The position numbers and the translations under genes are program-made. DNA of 64,000 bases from Cardinalis cardinalis (lineage: Eukaryota; Chordata; Aves; Passeriformes; Cardinalidae), in the NCBI GenBank assembly GCA_014549065.1, contig JACDOX010000171.1, forward strand, positions 335,866-399,865, given 5' to 3'. The notes under the pieces were generated by a model that saw nothing but the letters and a program-made list of their open reading frames with translations, had not been told where the DNA came from and did not search any database. Of this stretch, positions 23,801-34,700 are shown piece after piece; position 1 is the stretch's first letter; each line of letters starts with the position of its first letter.

Positions 23801-24664
23801 CAAGGGACAATGTCTATTAGATCTTGACACAGCTCTGTTTTTTCCTCCTTTTCCAATTATCTTGGTGTCATTTCCTCACTTTTCTAGCAGTGCAATTGTT
23901 TGCTGTTTGGTGAGGAATCACAAGTTAATTGCCCATGTAGGCACGATCTCATTACTGCTAACAGTGCTTCTATCATCTGTGAGATTAGAGCAGAAGTGTT
24001 TTCACACAAGTGACGCAGCCCTTGCTGAAACATTAACATTTATGCTGTCTGACAGATTTGATTNATTTTTCAACCGAGAGCTTATTTTGCTTTGTGTTAA
24101 GCTACACTATCTTATAGGCCTTAATTTCTCAAAATATTAGCATTACTTCGCTTCCAAAGACTGGAATATAACATTTGGTGGATAGTGAATTACAGTCTGC
24201 CTTGGACACAGGGCCTGAATAAGAGGGCAGTGACACTGCTCTTATTCCATCACCCCACTGCCCTTTGCTCCCCTCGGTGCCCGTGAGGCAGCGTTTGGGC
24301 GGCATTTATACAAAGCACGGTGACCTCGGGCTGAGCTGGGTGTCAGGACAAGCACCCTGGGCTCTTTGTGGGTGCAGCGCCCCAGGGCTCAGGCTCAGGT
24401 GGAAGGAGTGCAGGGTTTGCCTGGTGTTGCAGAATGCAACAACTCGTGGACTTTTGCGAGGGCCACAGGAACAATGGCTGGGAGGAAAAGTGCCCCTCAT
24501 GCAGCGGCTCAGACGCGGGGCTGTGTGTGCCCNGCTCCCACCCACCACTCCTCACAGGAACAGCAGCTTATTCCACAAAGCTTTCTCCTGCCAGCACCTG
24601 AAGGAAACATACAGGGAAGATGGGGCAAGAGTATTTGCAAGAGCGTGTACTGACAGGACAAGGG
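20856..24664. other. FSD2-WHAMM spacer; upstream of FSD2
   Basis: Mostly AT-rich sequence without a recognised coding exon. The first FSD2 coding exon appears to start at 20855 after TTATCTTTTACAAG on the minus strand, so an upstream non-coding FSD2 exon and its promoter should lie in this stretch; I cannot place them. There is no CpG island near FSD2, consistent with a tissue-restricted promoter (inference). Confidence 0.45.
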
Positions 24665-24872
24665 GGAATGGTTCAAACTGAGAGTAGTTCTAGGTTACAT
24701 ATGGGGAAGAAAATTTTTACTGTGAGGGTGATGAGGCCCTGGTCTGGTTGCTCAGGGAAGGTGGGAATGCCAGGCGGNATGAAGGTCTGAGCAACCTGGC
24801 CTGGTGGAAGGAGTCTGTGCCCATGGCAGAGGGGTGGGAACGTGATCTTCGGGGTCACCTCCCAGCCCAGCC
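24665..24872 (+). mobile_element. CR1 LINE 3' end fragment
   Basis: The sequence carries the typical CR1 tail features in order: GAGGGTGATGAGGCCCTGG, a GGTTGCTCAGGGA-like block, GAGCAACCTGGCCTGGTGGA, CCCATGGCAGAGGGGTGGGAA, then GATCTTCGGGGTCACCTCCC. This matches the avian CR1 3' region in sense orientation. The terminal repeat has been replaced by a pentanucleotide array. Confidence 0.8.
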
Positions 24873-24955
24873 CAACCCAACCCAACCCAACCCGTGCCGT
24901 GCCGTGCCGTGCCGTGCCGTGCCATGCCATGCCATGCCATGCCATGCCATGCCAT
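24871..24955. repeat. Compound pentanucleotide satellite
   Basis: Three successive 5-bp arrays: CCCAA x4 (24871-24890), CCGTG x6 (24892-24921) and CCATG x6 (24922-24951, plus a partial unit). The last two differ by one base. The array starts exactly where the CR1 tail ends. Confidence 0.95.
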
Positions 24956-24984
24956 AATCCTGTGACACAGGGCCTTTGCCGGGC

Positions 24985-25222
24985 CGCCCTCTCGCTCTTT
25001 TACCACAGCACGATTTATTTTCCTCTCCCGCCGTGAGGGCAGCCCTGGCCCCGCCTCTGTCGCGGCCCCGCCCCCTCTGACCCCGCCCCCGANACCACGG
25101 TCCCGCCCCCTGCCTCTCCCGCAATGGGCGCGGGCGCTGCCGGTGACGCGTAAGGCCCCGCCCCTCCCGGCGCTCGGTTTCTGTTTCGCTCCGGGGCCCG
25201 CGGGGCCGCCGTCGCTGTCGCG
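24985..25222 (+). promoter_or_regulatory. WHAMM CpG-island promoter and 5' UTR
   Basis: GC-rich sequence with at least five GC boxes (CCCCGCC/CCCGCCCC types near 25050, 25067, 25080, 25102 and 25155), no clear TATA box, and a GGTGACGCG CRE-like motif at 25141-25149. The island continues through exon 1 to about 25880. The pattern is that of a broadly expressed CpG promoter. Confidence 0.75.
25124..25153 (+). CDS. Possible 9-codon uORF upstream of WHAMM
   Basis: ATG at 25124 in a strong context (GCAATGG) opens nine codons (M-G-A-G-A-A-G-D-A) and stops at TAA 25151-25153, 69 bases before the WHAMM ATG. It matters only if transcription starts upstream of 25124, which cannot be told from sequence. 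Confidence 0.35.
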   Translation: MGAGAAGDA

Positions 25223-25762
25223 ATGGAGCCGCAGCCCGACAGCCTGGAAGGGTGGGTGGCCGTGCGCGACACCGCCTTCACCGAGCCTCAGCCGCCGCCG
25301 CGGCTCCGCTTCCTCGTGGGGTGGAACGGCGCGGAGGGCGCGTTCGCGGTGACCTGCCACGGGCGGGCGGAGGCGGCGGAGCAGGCCCCGCAGAGCTGGG
25401 CCGGGCTCTTCTCGGCGCCGGCCCTGCGCGGCGTCCACCGGCAGCTGTCGGCCGTGTGCCCGCGCCTGGAGCCCGCCTTCCCCGAGCTGCCGTCCGCGCT
25501 GCCCGGCGCGGCCTCCGGCGGGCTCTGGGCCGTGCTGTTCCCCGGCGGCGCCGCGCCGGANGAGGCCGAGCTGCAGGAGCTGTGCCGGGCGCTGGAGCTG
25601 TACCTGGGCTGGGCCCTGGAGCTCTGCGGCGCCCGCGTGGTGCTGGACGCGCTCTTCGCCGCCGACCGCTGCTGCGACGACGAGTACTTCGAGAGCCTGC
25701 ACGAGCTCCGCGGGAAGGCCCTGCGCGGCCACCTGGCCCGGGCCAAGGAGGCCCTGAGGCGG
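25223..25762 (+). CDS. WHAMM: WHAMM exon 1, membrane-interacting domain
   Basis: It encodes 180 aa and ends AKEALRR at CGG/GTACGG, phase 0. Landmarks are GWVAVRDTAF near residue 10 and CCDDEYFESLHELRGKALRG near 151. The exon is extremely GC-rich because it lies inside the CpG island. Reading frames on the opposite strand here are shadows. Confidence 0.94.
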
Positions 25763-28700
25763 GTACGGGCCCGGGGCCGGGCGGGGGTGGACGGGAGCCG
25801 GGGCGCGGGGCTGGCCCCCAGGGTGCGGGGCCGGGGGCTGCGGGCGGAGAAGGGGCCCCTCGGTGCGGGACTGTCTTCAGTGCTCGGTGCTGCTGCTCAG
25901 CTCATGGGTGCGCCTCTGTGAGCTCCTGCTGGGCGCCCGTGCTCCCATGGGAGCTGCCTGGTAGGGCTGGCCGTCCCTGCTGCTGCGGGACTCCATCGAT
26001 CGGGGCAGACTCGCCAGACTCACGTGAGCNAGGGTGACCAAGTCACTGATACCAGCTCGCTCCTGGTGTGTTGTCCAATGTCCAGATTTGNGCTTACACG
26101 AACACTTTTCTATTGTCTGAAAGCTACAAAGTCGCTTTCCGAAGTACTNAGTGTCATCGGTCTTGGAAGTGCACCTTCATTAAGTGGGGAATAAGCCACG
26201 TGGGCAGTCGCTGTAAGACNTTGGGGCTCTTATTTAAGCTGCAGGCACTTCTACAAAAACACATTGCTAAAAACATCCAGCAGCGTTGGGCAATGGGTGA
26301 AACTGTAACCGAAGAGGAGAATACAATCATGTGCTGATTTTCTAACCTCCCTGAGAAGGTCTCAGACTACATGTTTGCAGTAATGCTTCTAACTGGGNGA
26401 TTCTCAGTCTTTTTTTAAGACCAGACTTAGTCCTGGTCCTATACAAATAAGTGATTTGTATTCAAAGAAATTGTGTGGGGGTTTTTGTTGTTTTTTTAAG
26501 TGTCAAATTCTGCCCTACAGATTGAAGTAATGATGATGTTAGTACTTTGTTCCTTTGGTGCCTTAGGTTTTGTCTTGCTGTAGGTGTGTTCCTGATCTTT
26601 TCCCCTTTTTGTAAGCAACTGTTCGAAGGGTGGTGTGTAGTGACAGAGTTGCAGTTAGGACATTGGAATGCTGGTGAGTTACAGATACTTCAGGCTCAGC
26701 AGTGAGGTGCTGCTGTTTCTTGCTGTTTACAGTCTTGTTTTCTGGCAAAGTAACATGAAAGGTATTTTATGAGAGTGATCATGCTTTGGAGAAAGTTATG
26801 ACAGTTGACGTCAGCCTTCTCTTTCCTATTGCAGTATTTAACAGATGAAACAACACTACTTTTTCAGAAAGACACTGTTTTTAAAAACACAGCTTTAGTT
26901 TACATGAACATGTGCCTTGTTGTATACAAAAGTCAGTGTCTGTCACTGACTAACAGTTCACAGCCCAGTTAGAAATACATTCCAGCCACCACGTTCTTTT
27001 GGAAGCAGCACGAGCCTGTTCAGCTCGGTGGCAGTTTGGGCCTTGGTGGTGAGGTTCAGCTTGGTGCCTCTCAGTTACTCTGTGATTTCCACCTATGTTT
27101 TAGACATGGCTAAACATGCTGTAGAGTGGTATTGTACTTGCAGGTCTAACAGGGACATAAATTCCTTATACTGTAGTCTAGACCAAGTTATAGAAAATTC
27201 AAGAAATAGTCATTAAACCAGCCTGAAGTACCAGAGCATCCTTTTTTGCTTTTTACATTAATATCCTTCACTAATACTTCCCCTCTACTCACTCTAATCA
27301 TCCTCCAGGAGCAGCATGACCCTCACTTCTTGCTTTTAGAATAGGAATCAAAAAGTCAGCTCTTGCATTTGTATTTGCTTCCATAGTGAGGCAAAAGCAG
27401 ACTGAAATTGCTGCAGGTGGGCCCTGGGACTGTGTCAGAGCTGCCACAAGCTCCTGTGGAGGCTAAGAGGCTGTCACACGTATGGGATTATCAGAAATGT
27501 TGCCGTTCACATTCTCTTGTTCCCCTGTCGTGCCTGTGCCAGGCCTGCAGGCTGGGTGGGTGGGAAATGCCCTTGAGCTGACTTCCACAGATTTTCCCTG
27601 GGGAAGTTTCTCCGTACATGGGAGCTCTGCTGTCTTACCCAGACTCAGCTGGCAAGAGCAAACATGATGGTTTAATTTCAGTGCTTTTCAGTTACAACAC
27701 AACCCAAGCTTTTTTTTTTTTAATGTTTTTTCTCACTACTGGTAGCACACCCTCCCCCCTTCCCCCCCATCCCCTTCCCTCTTTATGGAGCTGCAGAGCA
27801 CACACTGTCCTTCCAGGAAGGTCTGTTTCTCAGTGGAACTTAGCTGTGTTCTCTCAGGCAGCTCACTATCCTGGCATGTAGAGCATGCCGTGGTCTCTGC
27901 CAGCTGGTGTCAAAGAAAAACCATTGAAGCTGTGATTGGTACCAGTAAACAAATGCAATTGAGGGGAAATCCCCAACTTTTTATTTTGTCATAGAAGGAA
28001 ATAAATAGGGCCTACTGTATCAAAAGGCAGTAATTCCATGGAAGAATTATGACTTACATAGTGTAACACCACTAGAACTGAGGTTAGAATTAGCTATTAT
28101 AAGTTACACAAATGCTAAAGGAATTTAACTGCAGGGTATATCAGAAGTAAATGCCAATCTGGTTTTTTCTGTGCCTGAAGTCAGAAATTCTGGATCCAGA
28201 AACTCATTAGCAGGCNTTTAGTATTTGTGGAAGCAATGCAGCAGCTAGTTTAAGAATACCTTGCTTGTCCTTCCAGTACAGACTTCCCNAGATTCCCATT
28301 TATGTTTATAAGAAGCAGCAACCAAGTCATCTGCTCACAGTTATTAAAATGTTTCTGGTGGATACCCTAGGCAGGATGCTCCTTGCAGGCTCCTGATGGA
28401 NTGTGCAGCAATTAGTGTCTCTAACAGTGTGGAATTGGAGGTGTTTTCACCTGGGGTGGCTGCAGAATGCCTGGCACAGGCCTCCTGTGCAGTGGGAAGG
28501 AAGTGTTGGCTGTGGAAGGACAGCCTGGCAGCGTCCAGCACACACGAATGCAAAGCAGCCGTGGCTGATTTACCTTTTATCCCACTAGGTTCTGCAGCAG
28601 CACAAAAGTGCTGACACAATGGTGGCTTTGATGAAGGTTTATGAAGAAGAAGATGAAGCTTATCAGGATTTGGTCACCATGGCAACACAATTCTACCAGT

Positions 28701-31700
28701 ATTTGCTGCAGCCCTTCAGAGATATGCGAGAGCTGGCGACACTGTACAAACTGGAAATCCTGGTGAGTCTGCCTTTACAAAGTGAAAGGCCAAGCTACAC
28801 AGTGGGGCATCAGCTGCTCTTGGAGCAGTTCAGGCTCAAACCATGTAACATTCCCTACTTCTGGCTCTACCTGCCTTTTTTCCCTCTGCCAAGTCACCAA
28901 ACATGACTGACAAATTCAGAGTTAGGGCAGAGCCACTCTCAGAGGATCTCAGAGTCCATGATAGTGGCTTGACTAGAACTGCAGCTGACTTCCTACTTAA
29001 AAGGAGAATATCCCCAGGCTCCACCTCCCTGGGNTTTACTCTCTGGGAGGCTGAATTTACTGCAATATAAGTAGCCTTTTTTGTGCCACCTTCCCATGGG
29101 ATTACTTTTGTATATTCAGAGTGTCATTCCCAGGAATGCTGATGCACCAGATTAACTTAGTTGTGGAGGAGACCTTCCCACTCAAAGGAGTTTTCTATTA
29201 TTGCTACAACCTGCTAGAAGTGCAGATGAAAGCATATCAGTTGTCANTGCGTTCACTTTGTTTTATGTGCATCTTAAACTGGAAGCACATTCTGGGAGTT
29301 ATGATGCCCCTGGAAGCAACAGCCATTTACTGTGTTGATTTTCACTAAATAGTGTGTTAAAATTAAAGTGAGCTGTTCATGTTCTCAAAGAGAGCAGAAC
29401 AGTTTTAAGTTTAGATTAAGGTGCTTGGATACTGAAGGTCTAAACCTGTGACAGTAAAATGTTCAATGTACTGTTCTGAAAATTAAAGTGGAAATTGGAA
29501 AGAATGAAACAAAGATTGTGTTTAAAAAACCCTGTAAGGGATATTTAGGCTCATTTTAAATAAAATTCTTCTAAAAATAGATTTGAATACTAGGCTTGTT
29601 GCTGTGTCTCCTTTGTGGACTTGAAAACATTCTCTTCTGTTTCTTTTCTGTATCCCTGTTCCTGTGTGAAAGAGCTGCCAAACTGGAGAACCTGCTGGTG
29701 CAATGTGCTGTCAACACGTGGGGAAAAATAGAAGAGAACATTGCACATAGAAAAGTTACTTTTAGTAACAATAAAAAACACTTGTGTTGGATGTAATTTT
29801 AAAGATGATAGTTTAAAAAATATNTTAAGAAGTAAATTAATGCAAATGTGAGGTGAGGATTGGGGAGCAAAGGTTCTGAATTAGCCTAGAGAATGANAAA
29901 CAGGAATGAGCAGTGATTCATTTTGTGGCAGGTGAGGGGAAGATCATGTTTGCCACCATTCTTGAGATGTCTCCAAGTGTGGCATAGTGTGGCTGCACCT
30001 CTGTGGAAACCAGGTGGTAACTGAGAGTTTTGTGTCCTTGTAGAAATCGTTGCAGTATGATAATCTGGGGCCTAGAAGAGTAGCAGCTTTGCAGAAGGAT
30101 GCTGATGAATGGACTAAGCGAGCTGAGAGTGCTGTGTGCTCCATTCAGGATATCACAGTGAACTACTTCAAGGAAACTGTAAAAGCTCTGGCAGGTAATT
30201 AGAATGACTTACACAAAAGGTTGTGTAAATGCCTAACTTTTAGCAGACTGAGAGCTCTTCTTATCTCTGTGCAGAACCTGAGGTTCAGGTGAGTGTCCAA
30301 CTTAAGAAAGAAATACTTTATTCANTTAAGATTTATATCTTTTAACCAGTTTGGTTTACAGCTTGGGTTTGACTTGCCTGAGTCTTACAGCTGCACAGAA
30401 ACCATGGGTGCTTTTAATGCTTGATGTGCAAGCCTCAAGGATTTCAGCATGTGAACAGAATATGTTGCTGTGCANCTGTTAGGGTGTCTTTCCGTGGTGC
30501 AATGAAGTATTTTACTTACATGTATGAGGTCACAAATTCAACCTTGTAATCTTGTAATTTCTAAAGCTTCAGAAATAGTTTAATAAGATTAGCATTTTTA
30601 ATACTTCAGNAACACACAAGAGCTATTAGTACACTGCATTTCTCATGCTTTACTGCCATGTTTTAATCTACAGCAATGCACAAACAGATGGAACAAGATG
30701 AGGAGAGATTTGGTAAAACCACCTGGGCATCAGCTTTGCCACGACTAGAAAACCTGAAATATATGTTAGNAAAAGAAACCCTTCAGCATCTGAGGGCGAG
30801 AGAGCTGTGCCTGAAACAGAAGAGAACTGGCATACAGAAACTTGTAAGACCTTACAAAGCCTCCTTTTCTGTCACTGTTCTTTGAAGGGCTGATCAAAAC
30901 CTACCAAAATGGTCATGAGAGTAGGCTTTTCAAGTCTGTCTATGCAACAATTTAGGTTTTCAGCACAGTTTTATGTTGTGGAAGATGCATGTCTGCAGTT
31001 TTTTAATTGCTCCTGCATGTTTGAGGACACTCAGCAAAGCTTAACATACTTGCTTTTAGACTTCAAGTATCATTTGAGCATTTGTGATAATAATCTTTGA
31101 AATTGTTTCGTTTTAGGGAGATAAAGGCCAGATATTATTTTCAGAGGACACTGAAAAATTAAGATACTTATTTAATACTAATCTTTGATGCCATCTAACT
31201 GCTGCTAGGAGTACCTGATATTTTTTTTCTGAGAGTAGTGTACTGTAGCATGTATAATTGTTTTCAGGAGCAGTATCATTTGTACAGATTATAATGAAGT
31301 CTTTCCTGATAAAATGAAGGTAAATTTATATTTTAGGTTAATAAGACTCTCTGCTCCTCTGAGTTTCTGCTCCCAGCCATTTCTTATGCTCTGTTGTTTT
31401 CCATACCAAAGCAGCTGCCAGTTAGACCAGGCTCTTTACAGGCATTTGTGCATCCAGATGTGTTTCATGTGTGCATATTTTGTTACTAATGCTTTTTATC
31501 TTCTGTTACAGATGGAGAATCTTGGTGAACAAGAAGAGAATTTAAGTATAGTGGAGGAGCTGGAAATACAGTATTATGAAACGCAGCTGGAATTATATAA
31601 TGTACAGCTTGAAGTATTGAAACATGAAGAGATGCTGCTTATTGTACAGCTGGACACTATAAAGAGACAGATTAAAGGTGAGAATAAAATATTATTTAAG

Positions 31701-34700
31701 TACNTATTCAGAACACATAAGTGACATAGCCTGCTCTGTTTTCAATTAAAAAGAAGGATATCATTGCTTGGGTCTTGCTAATAGAAGGCATAGCTGGAAA
31801 ACATTAATGCTGTGGTACCATCTGATATTTTGTCTTTAATTAGACACTTTAATTAATTAGGCACTAATTTGATAACACAAGTTTTAAAAAAAAGCCGCAG
31901 CGGTTGCTCATCTTGCTAGCAGCTGTGATGTGTGCATGCCCTGGTTTAGCATGGAGTGATTTATATTGACAGTGCTTAACTGCTCTAATAGCTGCAAGAT
32001 CTGTGCACAGAAACTGNGTATCATGAACCTGCTGAAGTAGGTCCTGTACTTCATCATCATCTATTCTAACCCAACATGTAGAAATTACAAAATGCATCCT
32101 CTAGTGACAAAAANAGGTGGTTATAGCTAGAATGGTACNTGAATGCTACTGTCTTCCAGTTTAAGTGTCTCTTTGTGACACAGTTACCCCAAGTTAGGTA
32201 CCATTTGTGTTCTTATTTGTGTTTATGAATTCTCCATGAGAACCACATACACTGTGAGGTAAACATTGCTGCCACTTGTTAAATAACTGAAGTGTGGTAA
32301 ATAGTAAAATAAGACACCCAGTGTTGATCAGAAGAGTCTTTCATTTCCAGGAAAAANCACTTGGTGAAGGTAGGAGTTGGAACACGGGGAGACATTTGAA
32401 AGAGGAAGCTAAATAACAAATGCTAACAGCATAAATTTGATCCTGCAAAGCTGCCCTGTGAGTAACGTGACATGTTTGCATATGACTGTGAAGGACCCAG
32501 CTCGACTCTGGAGCTTTACACTTACTCATAACTAACTCACTGCCTTCAATGGCTTTGAAAATGTCATTAGCTCTTTAAATGTTTAAATAACTGTGGCAAT
32601 TTTTGGTTTCTTAAAAAATGCCAAATGCCTTTTTAGAGAAACAGGATGAAGTTGTTTACTATGATACATGTGAAAATCCTGAGGAGCTCAAGGTCATTGA
32701 ACAGAGCATGGGACAACATTACGCTGACTTGTCAGCAATGACGGTGCTGAGGCAGAAGACAAAGCAGTTGGAGACAAAGCGTGGGACTGTCTGTGCGAGG
32801 AGAGCCTACCTCAGGAACAAAAAAGTAAATGCAGTCCTGGAGATGTGCATTTTCTTCAGCTGATGTCTTGACTCACGAGGGATGGACAGGAAGCAATTAG
32901 GGAAGTTTGGGTGGAGCGTGCAAGATGATTCGTGACTCAGTGCCAAGGCCTGCAAGCAGAAAGAGGGGCAATGTGATTTTAACAGCTTTACACTCCNGGT
33001 GTGGTGCAAGTGTGTCTGGCTTGGAAAGAGAGCACAAGCTTACCTGGGTGACCCAGGTGTTCTCCCATCAGCTAGACCTTACCAGAGCCCTGTGGGGCCA
33101 GCTGGAGCTTTGCCCTAACAGCCTTTTCCAAAGCAGCTGCAGTAGAGGAGGAAACTGGCCTTCTGTGGAGGAAGCTGCAGTGATAGGACAACTCACACAC
33201 TGATACTTTACCTTTGAACAGGAGGAAGGGGAAACTTTAACAGCTGCAGTTTTCTCTCCAGCCTCTCAGTTCTGTGCAAAGGGCAGTTTTTCCTTTGTTT
33301 CCCAATCAGAGCAGAACACTAGGAAGACAAAAGTTGACTCTCATGAACCTTCTCAGTAAGAGGAGCTTACCTTACACCTGAAATTCTGCTGGGGCAGAGA
33401 GCAGAGTTTAGCTTCAAGTCTGTCTGACCATTTATCTCTCAGTAGCCTGGACAAACTGGGAATTACATTGGAAATGTTTTGTGAGCCATCATTGTCTTGC
33501 TTGCAACTGCTTCCTTGGCAGACACTTCTTTTGCTTCTGTTTTCATTTACTTAATTGCTGTCTATTGGTTGTATAACACTGAAGCCAAATGCCACATGGT
33601 TTGCAAATGCTTTTCCAGCCATGTGGATAATCCCCCTCTGTACAGAGACAAAAAGCANCTCCCAGAGAAAGTACTGAAACCTNCAGCTCCTCTGTGGCAC
33701 TTGTTACTAAAAGAGTACCCTTGCTAGGCATTCTTGTGCTTCCCATACCTTTGCTTCNCTGCCTTTTGTACTTGGGAGCTATGGCAAACGAGGGAGAGGG
33801 GGAAAAGTAGCTTTGTATTTTTGTAGTGCTTTGCTATCTTGCCTTCTTCCTTATGTCTTTGCATGAACTTGTTTCTTCTTTTCTTTTTGTCTCCCTTTCT
33901 TCTTTTTTTTTTCCCTTTCTTTTTTTTAACTAAACTGTAAGACAGAGGGGTTGGGTCACATCTGGATATATTTTTGCTGCAGCATGAATAAAAATATGGC
34001 TGATTAGGAGAACATTTGCTTTAGCCATGAAGGAGTCCCACAGACTTCACCATCAGAGTCTCACATCTGACATTAGTTGAGCTTAGCCATCTTTCTTGGC
34101 ACTGCCAAGCACCCAACCNTGGTTGCTGTTTAGTGGCTGGTGCTCAGGAATTACTGGCAGAGCTGGTGCAGAGGAAGTGTGAACTGACTGACTGAGAGTT
34201 GCATGAATTCTGCTCTTCCCCCAGGATCAGTGTGAGGCGAGCCACCGGCAGAGACTGCAACAGGCAGAGGAGAGCAGAAAGCGCTTCCAGCAGCACCACA
34301 GCATCCAGATAGTGAGTAGCAAACAGCAGCCCTGGGGAGTCTGGCAGCTGCTGGCTTTCACACACTAAGGCTCACTTACTTGTGTTTTAATGCAGAAGAG
34401 AGACAAACAAAAAGAAGAGGAGAAAAAGAANAAAGCTTGGATAAGCCAGGAACGTCAGAAAACGCTGGAGAGGCTGAAAGTATTCAGGGAGGCAAGTACT
34501 GTGAACTGCAGTAGTCCTAAGTGGTGTCAGAACATGTCTAGAAGTAGCCATAGCTCACATGTGAGCATGGTCCTAATCAGTGACAGCTCTTGGGATAGCC
34601 TAAAATAGGGTTATGTATAATGAGTACAGGGGATTAAATCTCCTAAAGATANGGTTTCCAGGTGTGGACTTTGTTGCAAAGAATACAGGTGAGGAAATGG

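Noticed and set aside
24752..25732. 326-codon minus-strand frame over WHAMM exon 1 and the pentanucleotide array
   Set aside because: Antisense shadow of a GC-rich exon plus a satellite repeat.
26529..26595. Possible box C/D snoRNA in WHAMM intron 1 (TGATGATG ... CTGA)
   Set aside because: No convincing terminal stem or C'/D' boxes.
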